DNA of 64,000 bases from Spirodela intermedia (Eukaryota > Streptophyta > Magnoliopsida > Alismatales > Araceae): contig LR746268.1 of assembly GCA_902729315.2 (NCBI GenBank), positions 5,439,501-5,503,500 of the forward strand. Reading direction: 5' to 3'. Every line of letters begins with the position of its first letter. Position 1 is the first letter of the stretch. A model generated the notes under the pieces. That model saw nothing but the letters and a program-made list of their open reading frames with translations, did not search any database and had not been told where the DNA came from. The position numbers and the translations under genes are program-made. Positions 11,253 to 24,411 of this stretch are shown in pieces.

Positions 11253-14200
11253 TCATGATCCCCCGTCGCCGCAGATTGTTTATTCATGGAACCCTGAAAT
11301 CCACTCTAGTTCTCTTGGTCAACGGTCAACTCTTCGATCCCCCCCCCTCCCTCCCTCCCTCTCTCCCTCCCGGTGCGTCTCCACGATTCATTGCTTCGCA
11401 GAGCACCGAGCGCCGTCTCCGTAAAGCGACCATCTTGGGGACTCACCGCTCTCAGTTTTGTCTGTGCATTCGTCGTCAGATCACAGGACTCAGCTTCCTC
11501 TTCGTCTTGTGAGAAATTTCTCTTGCGTTTCTCTCACTCCCTCTCTTACCCTTTAGATTTTCTCTTCGAGGCCCTCTCTCTCTCTCTCCCTACGATGAAT
11601 AGAAGCCTAGATGCTTCGAGGCTGCCGGCCCGTATGTAGTGGGGGCAAACAGTGCGCAGAGTCTAGTCCATCCATCAAACGTTGATCGAGCCCCGAAGCG
11701 CCGCGGAACAGTGCGCCGAGGGGCAGCGGCACGCGGGAGAGAGAGAGAGAGAGAGAGAGGAATGGGGCTTCCGAGCCGGCTCGACCTTCCTGTTCCCGGT
11801 GGGCGGTACTGTTGGAAATCAAATATGGTCTGGTCCGGTGGGTCCGTCGGGACCGCCGGAGAAAAGCTGGGGCTTCCCGGCCGATTCCGTCCTCCGGCGG
11901 GCCGTTGGCCCCCACGCCACCTCTGCCGTCGTCTTCCCATCGGCGCGTGGCAAGTTCGTCCCTTCCCACCGCCCCCCGTGATCACTCCCCCGGAATCATT
12001 ACCATCTGACGGGACAGAATCATGGCGATTCATTTTCTCTATTTGGAAAGGTCGTCTTGTTTCCATCGTATGCCTCCTCCTCTCCTTCGTGGGAGCCAAG
12101 AAGACCCTGAAATCCGCCTGCCCGAGACGCAGGCAGATACGTATCGAAGAATCATCGGCAAATACGAGTGAGTGAACAAAGGCCTGAGCTTGGTTTTATT
12201 GTTCGAAGATTACTAGCAATGAGGAAAATAAGCTTCTTGGACGACTCCTCTCATGAGCAAGACAACGAGATTATCTTACATCAAATGGTTAAAAGCATCA
12301 ATTTGTTTTTATGTCATATCCCCGCAACGAGGAAAATAGCCTCCTTGGAGCTCCCTGAAGACGTAGTGTGTGATCGCGTGGACTAACCCCCTCGAAATGG
12401 GCGGAGGAAGGAGAAGGGCCGAAAGCTTCGGCCGGCTGACCTCGCGTTCCCCGCAAGGCTCTCTGGAACCGTCCTCGACCTCCCGGTCATCGCCGGCAGC
12501 CCCACGCCGGACGTTCCGGCACGAAAAGATGGGTATTCCTCGTCGCCGAGGTCGACGGGCGGTTTGATTACGATTCCCCAGCGCCGGCGCCCGCATCCAA
12601 GCACACGGGCGGCACCGCTTTTATTCCTTCGCTCTTGCGCCTGTGCGCCGCGTTGCCTTTTGATGGCGTGTGGAGGAGCCAGCTCCCAGGTGGTGCAGGC
12701 GATGGCCCCGGGCTCGCTTCTTCACGCGTTTGTCTCTCCTCTGAGTAAGCGGGGGCCTCCTCATCTCTTTTCTCTCTTTTACTACTGATCTTGTTCGGCA
12801 CTATGACGTGAGGGCCCCCTCCTTTTTGCACCCAGGGTATGGGCTGGGTCTGGTCTGCGACAGTAATTTTAAACAGGAAACGTAAAAAAATCGTGTCTTT
12901 GCGTGAATTAGAGCCTCCACCCCCCTCTGTCTCCCCTTCCGTCTTTTATCTCTCACATGAATGCAGAAGTAAAAAGTAGGTCTTCGCATCGACTCTCGGC
13001 GGGGCTTCTCTTCTCTCTCTCTCTCTCATCAGTTCTGAACAAAGCAAGCTTGGGAAGCTTCAAGCGGAAGAAAGCTCGTCCAACGAGTCCAGTTAACACT
13101 CTCTCCGCACGCCCTTTTCAACTCTCTCAGCCTTTTCCCCTCGTTGGGGTCATGAATGAGAGCTACCTAGAGCTTGCCGTTTTGACCTGCCGGCGGGAGG
13201 GGACAGGATGACGCCCCCCACCAGCACCTGTGCAGACGAGGGAGTTCACCGCAGCCTTTCTCTGTCTCCCTGCCTGCACGCATGTGGCTTTTAAGCGGCA
13301 TGCCGACGAATAGGTTACGACCAAAACGAAAGGATCGAAGGGCATGGCCGAGCCAAATGATGTCGCCAACCCCCTAATATCCTTCGTTATCCAGTTTTTT
13401 ATACCCGTTCATTTGAGAGCTCTCCATGGAAAGCATCATCTTGGCCACGATTAATGGCGACCTCTTGAGTGTTCATATACAACGAAGACGAGTTTAGAAG
13501 CAAAAAAGTTGAATACGTGTGTTCATATTCTCTTAGGTTTCTTCTTGCACGGAGTTACCAGGGACACTCTCTCTCTCTCTCTCTCTCTAGGATTTTTCAC
13601 ACATTTCATAGGTTAAAATCTACGGTCATGAGCGAGAGAACCAATTGAGCGGACTGGGTGCAGATTATAGCCATCGAGAGAATATCTATCGATTCCGCGG
13701 GCCGTATGATAGCTCAATCATTGACTTTAGGGTTCTTGTCCAATTATTGACGAGAGCTGTCTTTGACAAGTATCGTTCTCGTTTCGAAAGATGCACCATT
13801 AAAGAAGCTTTTTAATGGGAAAATAAGCATGGGTATCGTATCTCGGTAATCGTCACTTAAAAAACTTGAGCACGTGTTGCCCTCTTGTGGTGAAAAATAA
13901 GCACGAGACTGAATCATACATAGCACGTACGTGATGGTGAAGACGACGTGGGCGAGACCTACGCATCTCCTCTCCCCTCCCCTTCCCTCTCTCTCTCTCT
14001 CTCTTGCTCTCTCCCACGGAAAATTAAACGAGGGGAATGAACGGAAGAAAGTAGAGAGAGGGGCCTGTGCGGGAGAATCAGGGTGGCTGCCGCCGCACGG
14101 GAGATGGGACGGGTGGCTTCAGCCAGAACCGCGGTCAAGTGTTCTTCAAATCAGTCCTCGGCATTGAAGTGGACTGCCACGCCGCCTCTTTAAAGTGGAG

Positions 14201-15236
14201 ACTTCCCCATGCTACAGTAATTCTGTGGACGGCGAAAGAACGAAAAGCCCTGGTGCACATGGCGCCTGCCGGCTCTCTGATGAACTGCTTCCCTTGGCCA
14301 GCCCAGTTCTCTCCTTAATCTCTCTCTCTCTCTAGCTAGCCAGCTAGCAACCTATCTACCTAACTTTCCACTGTTATTATACTGCGTCGATTCTACTGGC
14401 GACACTCGCAGAATCCAAAACTCTGTTTCCCATTCGAAGAAGAGGAAAGGTCAGCGGTCGTTGGGGAAGCTCTCCCCTGCCGCTAAGCATCTGAACCCCT
14501 CCATCACCTACTTCTTTGCGGTATATACGCTCCTTCCTCCTCCCTACTTCTCTCCTTTCCTGCCCTTTCTCTCTACGAGGATCATCTGCAGAGGCTAACT
14601 TCCCCCCAGAGACTCCCGTCCCTATGGGCACCAGCTGTGGTGAGACCATTTGTAGGGACGACCTCTGTCATCGTGGGCATCTCTGTCAGGATACATAATG
14701 CTGACCGCACGGAGACAAGAGCGGCCGTTCACCTTGAGCAGCATCGCAGACAGGCAGAGAAATAAGGCCTGCGGACCTTCTTCCCCTTTCATTCCCTCCA
14801 GGTGAAGGAACTCGAGCTGGAGTTAGAATAAACGGAGCGGCATCACAGAAGATGTAATCGGCAATGCTCGCGAATTGATGCAGGGGGTGGCTTGTCCTCT
14901 AGCCTGCTAGATCGTAATAATGGTATTCTCTGTAAAGGAGTCAGCCAGGATCCCGTTTGGATTTCGGGTTCTGGGACGCCCTTAGATGGCAGTCAGCGCT
15001 GTGGCCGCGATTCCATTTCCATGGCTACAGCTACCCGAGCTCGGAGGGCTCCTTGCCAAGTTGGTGAAAACGGAACCCCGAAGCCTACTACGTCGGGTAA
15101 TCGTCAGGCAGACATCTTCATCCTGCCAAATCTCTCTCTATCTGTCCATCTATCCACTACGAATATGAAAAAGGGTATCAGCGCCCGCTCATGGGCGTTC
15201 GAGGTGATCGTCAAGTTTAATCTTCTAAATGGGTCT

Positions 15237-15272
<36 letters not shown>

Positions 15273-15350
15273 CCACTCCGAATATGAAAAATGGTTTCAA
15301 CGCCCACTCATGGACCTTCGGGGTGAAAAATGGTTTAATCTTCTAAATGG

Positions 15351-15383
<33 letters not shown>

Positions 15384-16775
15384 CGTCTCCCTCTCTCTCC
15401 TTGGCTGAAGAGAGGATGGTCGTACTCGTGGTTAACTGGGATATTTCTGTCTCACTTCCCGAGGAATCACGTGTGCCCTGGATCAGATTTTCGGGCCCCT
15501 CCCCCACCCTTCCGAAACAAGAGACCTTCCTCAAAAATGCCTTCTGCTGATAACTGAACGGAGGAAGGCGGAAGCTGTACTACCCAAAGGATGAGCAAGA
15601 AAATTAGACTAGACGGACAGAGGCAAGATCAGACAGTAGGGCACGGCTTTGCCACAGTCTCCCCATCGACGCATACCACCCGTCTCACCTTCCCAAGCTA
15701 GCGAAGTAGAGAGGGAACAGAGACTTGGAACGAGAGAGATTGACCCATAATCATAGCGGCGAAACGATGAAATCGATCACAGCCGCGTCAAAATCGCAAC
15801 TTTAGAGTGCATAAACTCTGCCCTCTGTGGCCCACACCAGCAGCTGAACCGCATGGAGTGGGGTCCCGATCCAGTGATTTGTCGAATACCTCCGCCAACT
15901 TGGCATTACGTGGGCCACAACCAATTAAGAAACCAAAGTCCCCTCCTCCTCTCTCCTCGGGCCAATCGCCGATAACCCGGCGACTCGGGGTGGCCGCCGC
16001 TGCAACTCCAGCCACGTCAGAGCTGCGCTGAGAGGACAGCTCCAGTCCGCTGCACCCTCGTCTTCTCCCGATGCCTGAGAGCAGCGAAGAGAGAGAGAGA
16101 GGTTTCATCCTATCAGAGCTATAAAAAACCAGTGCCGGAGTTAACGGAAGGCATCGGGGGAGGGAGATCCAACAGCAAGGGTAATTTTACATAAATTTTC
16201 CTTTACAGGGGGTTTTCGCACTCAAAGATTTTATTAAGGTTAAAACCAAAAAATCTCGAGCACAATCCATAAGATTCCTCGAATCCAGTGGATGATTACG
16301 ATTAGATCAGACGGTGGGGATGGGAAGGATCTTGGAGATCAGCTAGTTTGGGGGGCCCACCGCCGCTGTAGAACCCTCAGGCCAGAGGGGGGGGGGGAGG
16401 GTACGTGGGACGCACAAAGCTACTTTATATAGGTCATCTTATTTATTTTATATTTTCTCTTTTTCAGAGAGATTAATTAATTAAATAAATGATTCTGGAG
16501 ACCGCCTACGTATGGAGACTTGTCCGTATCCAGACCGTAGCCAAGAGGTGACGACTTGTCGGTATGGGGACCTGGCGGTGTGTTGACCGTAGACAACAAG
16601 GTCTTCTAAAAAGTTCGACAGAAGACGTAATATAAGGAGAGAAGATAGATAGATATCCGAGGTGTCTGCTTCCTCTCCCCCCTTCTCTCTCTCTCTCCCT
16701 CTTTCTCTTTCTACCCCCGTCGTCTTCTTCTTCTTCTTCTTCCTCTCCGTTCGGCTCCTCCCTGCGGGAGCGAAG
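11253..16775. other. Gene-poor spacer with CT/GA arrays
   Basis: About 5.5 kb between SCD2-like and SCPL45-like. It includes the 3' end of the first gene and the promoter of the second (a TATATA-type element near 16424-16431). It contains many CT/GA arrays (for example near 11740, 13570, 13990, 14320, 15240-15375), GC-rich stretches around 11.6-12.7 kb, and the duplication near 15.2 kb. Short open frames occur on both strands, but none shows splice-consistent extension, a recognisable domain or a plausible protein composition. A non-coding RNA gene cannot be excluded from sequence alone. Confidence 0.55.
15151..15351. repeat. Imperfect tandem duplication, about 80 bp plus CT array
   Basis: Two similar segments lie 119 bases apart. 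Copy 1 starts at 15151 (ATCCACTACGAATATGAAAA) and copy 2 at 15270 (ATCCACTCCGAATATGAAAA). Both continue through CGCCC-CTCATGG-CTTCG-GGTGA and end with TTTAATCTTCTAAATGG, and each is followed by a CT array (from about 15237 and 15351). Copy 2 has small deletions and substitutions. The arrangement suggests duplication by unequal exchange or slippage anchored in the CT arrays. Confidence 0.85.
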
Positions 16776-18887
16776 ATGAGGGCTTCTGTGGTGTGGATGG
16801 TGTTGACAATGGCCGCCGCCGTTCTCCAGCACTGTTCTTCTGGGGGGGGCGACCACTCGTCCCACCCGGATATGATCTCCGAGCTTCCTGGGCAGCCGCC
16901 GGTGGGATTCCGGCAGTTCGCCGGCTACATTACCGTGGACGAGAGCAAGGAAAGGGCGCTGTTCTACTACTTTGCGGAGGCGGAGGGTGACCCTCTCTCT
17001 AAGCCGCTGGTCCTCTGGCTCAATGGAGGTAATGCGGCCGCACCAGCTCCCCCCCTCTCTCCCTCGTCCTCCGGCGAGTGGTGATCTCTGAAGCCCCGAC
17101 GTCTCGATTTGACTGGGTTTCTCCATTTTTGCAGGCCCCGGTTGCTCCTCCGTCGGAGTGGGGGCCTTCTCCGAGAACGGGCCTTTCAGGCCGAGCGGAC
17201 AGATGCTGGTGAGGAACGAGTACAGTTGGAACAGAGGTAAAAAGGGAAGAAGACGAGAGGAAGACGACTTAGCTATGAATGTGGGGTTGGGCGGTAAGAA
17301 TCTGATCTTCATTTTCCTTCTCCAATGGCTCTGCAGAGGCCAACATGCTGTATTTGGAGTCCCCCGCCGGAGTCGGCTTCTCCTACTCTGCAGACGACTC
17401 GTACTACGGGAGAGTGGACGACAGGCTCACTGGTAGTGCTCCATGATTCTCTCCGCCTTCTTTCAATGGATTCTGATTCTTCGCAAATTCGGGTTGATTA
17501 TCATCATCATCATCATTATCCGGGCTTTCCTTGTTTTCTGATAATGGCTGCTGCGTTTTCGACTTGAAGCCAGGGACAATCTGGTTTTTCTCCGGCGATG
17601 GTTCTCCAAGTTTCCACGATACAAGGACAGGGATCTCTTCATCGCGGGAGAAAGCTACGCCGGCCACTACGTCCCGCAGCTCGCCCAGCTGATGGTCCAG
17701 TTCAACAAGAGGAGGAACGTCTTCAACCTCAAGGGGATCGCCGTAAGTCTAAGGTTTCAGTAGAATCCTCCGAAATTTATCCCAACTCAGTCTTCCTCCT
17801 CTGATTATTTCCTCCTCTCTCTCTCTCTCTCTCTCTTTCTCGACGCCGCAGCTGGGAAACCCGGTCCTTGAGTTCGCCACGGACTTCAACTCGAGAGCGG
17901 AGTTCCTCTGGTCTCATGGCCTCATCTCGGACTCGACTTACAGGGTTTTCTCCTCCGCCTGCAACTACTCCCGCTACGTGAGCGAGTACTACCGGGGATC
18001 TCTCTCCCCAGTCTGCTCCAGGGTGATGACACAGGTGACGAGAGAGACCAGCCGGTTCGTCGACAAGTACGACGTCACCCTCGACGTCTGCATCTCCTCC
18101 GTCCTCTCCCAGTCCAAGATCCTCGCTCCTCAGGTGGGTTTCCTCTTTCTGGTTCCCTCCGCTCTAATGGCGGCGACGCCGCCGCTCTAATGGGTTCTCA
18201 CTCTCGAGTTCTCTCCCGCTGCTTCCCCCGAACAGCAAGTGGCGGAGCGGATCGACGTCTGCGTGGAGGACGAGACGGTGAACTACCTGAATCGGAAGGA
18301 CGTGCAGAGCGCCCTCCATGCCCGCCTCGACGGAGTTAGCAGGTGGAGCGTTTGCAGCAGGTAAAGCGCGTCATCTTTCTTCCTCCCACTCTCCCTCTGT
18401 AATGATCATCCTACCCGCCAAGTAATGCCCCTTCTGTGGCCGCAGTGTACTGGAGTACGACTTTCTCAATTTGGAAATACCCACCATTAATGTCGTCGGC
18501 TCGCTCGTCAGGGCAGGGATCCCCGTGCTGGTCTACAGGTATAAGAAGATAGCTTTGATTTCGTGGTGGTTTCTCCCTGGATTTTCTTTTCTCATTATCT
18601 TCTTGCTCTTCCGCGGCAGTGGCGATCAAGACTCGGTCATCCCGTTGACCGGAAGCCGGACGCTGGTTCAGAGGCTGGCGGAGGAGCTGGGGATGAAGAC
18701 GACGGTGCCGTACAGAGTCTGGTTCGAAGGGAAGCAGGTCGGCGGATGGACCCAAGTGTACGGGAACGCCCTCTCCTTCGCCACCATCCGAGGAGCTTCC
18801 CACGAAGCCCCCTTCTCGCAGCCGGAGAGATCGCTCGTACTCTTCCAGGCGTTTCTCCGGGGCAACCCCCTGCCGGAGACCTTTTGA
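16776..18887 (+). CDS. SCPL45: Serine carboxypeptidase-like protein, SCPL45 type
   Basis: Secreted serine carboxypeptidase of peptidase family S10. Eight exons: 16776-17028, 17135-17236, 17337-17432, 17570-17742, 17852-18133, 18236-18360, 18446-18538, 18620-18887; phases agree and give 463 residues. The ATG at 16776 was chosen because it directly precedes a hydrophobic signal peptide ([17 protein letters not shown]); the open frame runs further upstream only as low-complexity CT-encoded sequence in the leader. Catalytic triad: Ser179 in GESYAGHY, Asp in GDQDSVIP, His in GASHEAP. The oxyanion-hole motif LWLNGGPGCSS is present, split by intron 1. ELPGQP near the N-terminus, [30 protein letters not shown] and a full-length C-terminus match the SCPL45 group as I recall it. 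An NYS sequon suggests N-glycosylation. Intron 4 contains a CT array. No disruption is seen, so it should be active; the substrate is unknown. Confidence 0.93.
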
Positions 18888-19058
18888 CACGGTGGTCGAG
18901 GTTAGAGGGGACAAGGAAGAAGAGTGAACTGTGATATAAGGTTTTCTTCTTGATCGAGATTATCTCATGCGTCCTTGTGCGATTTCTTCAGCAATTGCCT
19001 GCAACCAGTCTGACATCTTCTTCCCTTCCTAGATTTTACGGCAAGTGAGTGTGAGAGG

Positions 19059-19105
<47 letters not shown>

Positions 19106-19425
19106 TAGTACCTAAGAAGAGAATGAAATTAATAGGTTCAACAACTAATCGATCAAGCTGAGGATCACGTAAGATCACCATCCTCCTTTTTACAGTTTTC
19201 GTACAAGATCTCCGTTCCACAGACAGCCGGCGCATCCTCCCTATTCGCCGCCATGACTCGATATATACTACCATTACCATCATACACCAGGCTGAAACCC
19301 CACATCTCACCGCCCTAAGGAAGAATAAGCTCGGAGCCACACTGGCAGCACCTAAATGGATGGACCATAACATCAATGAGAGAGATCGCAGCACATGATG
19401 ATGATGATGACGATGATGTACCTAC
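18888..19425. other. Convergent 3' spacer of SCPL45 and ClpC with GA array
   Basis: This holds the 3' UTRs of two genes running tail-to-tail. A purine array of about 40 bases (19059-19102, mostly GA) lies in the middle, and a (GAT)n-like stretch occurs near 19397-19418 just beyond the ClpC stop. No further gene is seen. Confidence 0.6.
19059..19102. repeat. (GA)n microsatellite
   Basis: GA repeats over about 44 bases with two interruptions, in the convergent spacer between SCPL45 and ClpC. Confidence 0.9.
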
Positions 19426-22400
19426 TCAGATGGGGATCACTGGTTCGGCCGCCTCAAGTACGCCGCCGCCGCTGCTGCCGTTGAGGACTGAGACGTTGCC
19501 GTCGGCGTCGACATCTACAATGACGGAATCTCCCTCCTTAATCTCCCCGGCGAGCATCTTCTCCGCCATGCTGTCCTCCAGAAGCCGCATGATGGCCCGC
19601 CGGAGCGGCCGCGCGCCGTAGCTCGGGTTGTAGCCTTCATCCACCACGCGGTCCTTGAACCTCTCCGTCACCTGGAGCTCGATTTCCTTGGTTTTCAGCC
19701 GGTTAAAGACCTCCTTCAGCATGATGTCGGCGATCTGCTTCACCTCCAGCTTGGTCAGCTGCCGGAAGACGATCATCTCGTCGAGCCTGTTCAGGAACTC
19801 GGGGCGGAAGTATTGCTTCAGCTCCTCGGTGACCAGGCTCTTGATGCGGTTGTAGCTGCTGTCCTTCTCGTCGTAGTCGAGGTCAAACCCGATCCTGCGG
19901 CCGCCCTTCTCGATCACGCTGCTTCCCACGTTGGAGGTCATGATCAGGAGGGTGTTCTTGAAGTCAACGGTCCGGCCCTTGCTGTCCGTCAACCTCCCGT
20001 CTTCCAGGATCTGCAGCATCATGTTGAAGACATCCGGGTGGGCCTTCTCGATCTCGTCGAAGAGGACGACGGTGTAGGGCCGGCGGCGGACGGCTTCGGT
20101 CAACTGGCCGCCCTCGGTGTAGCCGACGTATCCCGGCGGCGACCCGATGAGCTTGGAGACGGTGTGCCTCTCCATGAACTCACTCATGTCGAGCCTGATC
20201 ATCGCCTCCTCCGAGCCGAAGTAGTAGGCGGCCAGAGCCTTGGCCAATTCAGACTTCCCCACGCCCGTCGGGCCGGAGAAGATGAAGCTGGCGATCGGGC
20301 GGTTAGGGTTCTTGAGGCCGACGCGGGCCCGCCGGATGGCACGGCTGATGGCCTTGACGGCCTCGTCCTGGCCGATGATGCGGGTGTGCAGAGTCTCCTC
20401 CATCTTAAGGAGCCGGTCGGATTCGTCGCTGGAGACCTTCTCCACGGGGATTCCCGTCCAGGACGAGACGATGTGTTGAATGTCGGCCTCGGTGACGATG
20501 GGGCTGGCTTCTCCCGCCTCACTTTCCGCCTTGGTTCTTTCCTTGCCTTTGTCGATCAGCGCAGAGATCTGAGCCTTCAGCTCCATCTCTCGGTCGCGTA
20601 GCTCCCCCGCCTGCACACGTTGATCACAGCAGCGGGATTCAAGGCGGTTGCAATCTTCTACCAATTTACACAGAAAAATGATCTAGTTGTGTTCTTGAAG
20701 ATGGGGCGATCAGATTTTGAGCATAAGAGAATGTTAGTCGACAAATCGGGACAGCGCGGTAGGTACCTTTTCAAAGTCCTGGCCTCGAACAGCCTCGTTT
20801 TTCTCCTTGGTGATCTGCCGGAGCTCCTTATCAAGCTCCCTGGCTTCCTCGGGGAGCTACAATGGGCATACATATCTATGTGAGCTCGAGCCGCGGCACC
20901 AGTGAAAGGGAAAACCTCCGGAAGAAGAAAGCAGACCTGGGCATGGCGAAGCCTAACACGAGAACCAGCTTCGTCAATCAAGTCGATAGCTTTGTCGGGG
21001 AGGAACCGATCACTGAGGCCACGTGTGTAAATTTCAGGACGCAAGAAAGAACCATCAAAGAGGCAGAGGTAAGACGTTCTAAGAAAGTGCTGTTTTTTTT
21101 TTTCCGACAAAGAAATAAAAGATAAAAAGTGGAATGGACAGTGATTGTATAAACTTAATAACCTGAAATTACTTTTTCTCGCTGTGGATTTTCCTATAAA
21201 TTTGGATGCTATTCGTGGACTAGTTTGAAAATTCTACCTTGCAGGATCCGACTTTTCAATTTTTTTTATATATTCAATCAGCTGGGTAAAATAGAATGGG
21301 AAATAAGTCAAGTATTGCTAGATGGTACGTTTTTCCAATCCAAGTCATCACAAACCTGATATATTGGTAGGAGAGCTGTGCAGCAGCAACTAAAGCTTCG
21401 TCCGTGTAGCGAAGCTTGTGGTGGATCTCATATCGTTCGCGCAATCCTTTCAGAATGAGTATCGTCTCATCAACTGTTGGTTCAGGAACTTTCACGGGCT
21501 GAAATCTTCTTTCCAAGGCTGGATCCTTCTCTATGTGTTTCCGATACTCGTCGAGGGTTGTTGCCCCAATGCACTGTAAGTGAGGTGAGAATTAGAATAA
21601 ACAATAAGAACGAAAACCAGGGGACTCCTCGAGCTACCAGAAACAAGAAATTTCCAAGCCGAGTTGGGCGGGCAGATCTTCAGGCACGAGAAGGGGTCAA
21701 CACAAGAATGGATCAATAGTACAGTGGCTCTGAACACACGCATTGATAATGGCAGAATGTTCAATCAAAATCATGTTATGAGGAATCGCACGTTCAGAAC
21801 AAGAAATTAGTCCTCCCCAATGAGATGCCAGTCACATGAATATCTCCGAGGAAAATAAAAAATGGTGGAAAAAATCTCTCCAGAAAGAGGCCAGAAGATA
21901 AAGAAATCAGAGACTTAATGCGCATTTCATCCTAACAATTGGTTCAGCTTGCGAGCCCAGTTGGAACGAAAATTATAGAAAACACATGCAAGTGCAAGCT
22001 ATTATTATTACCTGCAGTTCACCCCTAGCAAGAGCTGGTTTTAAAATGTTTGCTGCATCAATCGCACCCTCAGCTGCTCCGGCTCCAATTAATGTATGCA
22101 CTTCATCAATAAATAGAATGATCTCATCACTTTGCTTGATCTCTTCCATCAGCTTCTTTAACCTTTCCTCGAACTCTCCACGGTATTTTGTGCCAGCAAC
22201 CAGAAGTCCCATATCGAGGGTTATCACCTACATCAAAAGGACATGATACCGAATATACATCTTCAGATAAGGACTAAAAGGGCACACATGTAAGTAAGAT
22301 GGGGAGAGAGAGAGAGAGAGGAGCTTTGTGACACTCGACCTTCTTTCCCTCAATTGTCTCTGGAACATCACCATTGGCAATACGTTGAGCGAGTCCTTCA

Positions 22401-24411
22401 GCTATAGCTGTCTTACCAACACCAGGCTCACCGATCAGGCAAGGATTATTCTTTGTTCGCCTGCCTAAGATTTGAGTTACACGTTCTATTTGTGGCTGCC
22501 TGCCAACAACAGGATCCAGTTTACCCTGGAAAACAAAAGGCACGGTCATTCCTTTACCAAGTAAGCATATATGGCTCACCAAAAGTGACACAGAGGAAAG
22601 AAGTATCAGACCTCTTCAGCTAACTTTGTCAAATTGGTTCCATACTCTTCCAGGGTAGGCATCTTGTTACTTCCACTGCTTCCTCCTCCTACCCCAGCAC
22701 CAACAGCTTCAGCACTTTCTCCAACCATTCGAATAACCTGCTCGCACATATAACGTCATTTATTTTCATAAAACAGATATTATAAGACGGATACGTGACA
22801 AAAACTCGTTAAAGAAAAAGGACCTGCCTGCGTACGGATGTTGCCTGGATCAGCACCAAGGTTCTCAAGCACACGAGCAGCAACACCTTCACCCTCACGC
22901 AACAGTCCAAGAAGCAAGTGCTCAGATCCAATGTAATTATGGCCTGAAAATCAACATACGCAATGTTGGCTTCCCAACAATCATCAAGCGGAAATAATCA
23001 TGATTCTCCTCGACGAGAATAATCCATCTCCATTCACTGTCATAAGCTTGAAAGTTCATTCACTGTCATTAGCTTATCTTGTTAAACTAAAGTAAATTAT
23101 TGTTCACTGATAGATCCAACATTTTGGTGAAGATATATCCAGAATATGTTTACAACACGTGTCACTGCAGAACACCAAACCCTGAGCAGAAGTACCTAAA
23201 ACTCAAAAAACAAATTAATGAAACAACCTAGTATTGTTATGACACAAAGTACACAATCACCAGCATTTGCCAGCTGAAAGTTGAACCAAATAAGCATCCA
23301 TCAAGTATAAACTATAAACGGAATACTCGACATGGAAACCAAAAGAATCCTTCTAACGCAGGCTATTTCCCTAATTAACTTCCCCGAAAATAAAAGCATT
23401 AAGCTCAAGAAAATATTTCTGTCGCTCAGGAACCAAAACAAAGATCCTAACCACGGATGGCTTCCCATATCAATCGTATAAGATAGTGAAAAAAAATGCT
23501 ATTATTTTTTTATAAATCCACAGAGCCAATGGGGTTTCACGAGGGCACAATGTTCATTTCCTGAATCATTTCAACAGGAAGTTCTCTTCTTTAAGTAATG
23601 GTTCAATATCCTCATAAGTCGCAAAATACTCATTGAAAGCATCTTAACACGAGTATAGTCAATCCTGTCCTTCTACCTCATTCACTATGCGGACGAAGAT
23701 GAACTAAAAGGAAGATAAGGATTCAACAAATCCACATTCCTACTAAACATATCAATATAACTGAGTACTCGTAAATAAAAATGACTACAAAGAACCTTAG
23801 GTTCCAATAGGCAGTCATATGTAACACGAGGGATTGAAGAGAATACCGAGTTGGCGAGCTTCTTCTAGCGATAGTTCTAATACGCGCTTTGCACGAGGTG
23901 TAAACGGTATCTCAACAGCAACAAATCCACTGCCCCTTCCAATAATTTTTTCCACCTCCACACGGGCATCCTTCAGATTGATTCCCATAGATTTCAAAAC
24001 TTTAGCAGCTATTCCAGTTCCTTCACCGATAAGGCCCAGCAGTATTTGTTCAGTGCCAACAAAGTTATGCCCCAGTCTTCTCGCCTCTTCTTGAGCAAGC
24101 ATAATAACTTTAATGGCCTTTTCAGTGAAGCGTTCAAACATAGCTACAGCAACTCCACGGCAAGCCTTTCCACGTGATGTAGAGATGGCAGTCTCTACAA
24201 CAGAATGAAAACTACGATCTGATCGTGACACAAAGTCCAGAGCATTCGAACTCCGTAACCCTGAGAAACCTTGCATTCTGAGAGGGTGCGCTCCTGTGGC
24301 ACGCAACTTTGCTGTAGACCTTCTAGATTTACTAGAGCCTCGAATCTGGCTGCGCCTTCCATTTGAAACTTCTCCTGGAAGAATAGCTGACTGAACCAAA
24401 GCCCCAGCCAT
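19426..24411 (-). CDS. CLPC1: Chloroplast Clp chaperone ClpC (HSP100, class I AAA+)
   Basis: ATP-driven unfoldase of the plastid stroma. It feeds substrates to the ClpPR protease and takes part in protein import at the inner envelope. Nine exons on the minus strand: 24411-23847, 22943-22828, 22737-22612, 22525-22340, 22227-22012, 21573-21356, 21012-20937, 20856-20767, 20610-19426; 925 residues, close to the usual ClpC length. Order: Ser/Arg-rich transit peptide ([13 protein letters not shown]...), ClpN double repeat from [14 protein letters not shown]1 with Walker [10 protein letters not shown] and Walker [12 protein letters not shown]-type segment across exons 8-9 (VRGQDFEK...LRDREMEL), AAA2 with GPTGVGKSE and [13 protein letters not shown], and the IGF loop (RRIGFDL) that docks ClpP. 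The ATG at 24411 starts the transit peptide directly; there is no upstream in-frame ATG in the visible leader. Intron 2 has a GC donor. The sequence does not separate the near-identical ClpC1 and ClpC2 types. Confidence 0.96.

Noticed and set aside
11639-12175. 178-codon open frame in the spacer
   Set aside because: GC-rich DNA with overlapping frames on both strands, a GA array inside, and no domain or splice extension.
12215-12350. Two short similar stretches (GAGGAAAATA and following bases) about 110 bp apart
   Set aside because: Similarity covers only about 25 bases and does not extend; could be chance.
12345-12365. GAGCTCCCTGAAG resembling a miR159/319 star strand
   Set aside because: Matches only part of the star sequence, and no complementary mature-like sequence was found in the next few hundred bases.
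19813-20601. 262-codon open frame on the + strand
   Set aside because: It is the antisense shadow of ClpC exon 9; Val/Asp/Gly-rich composition is a by-product of GC-rich ClpC codons.
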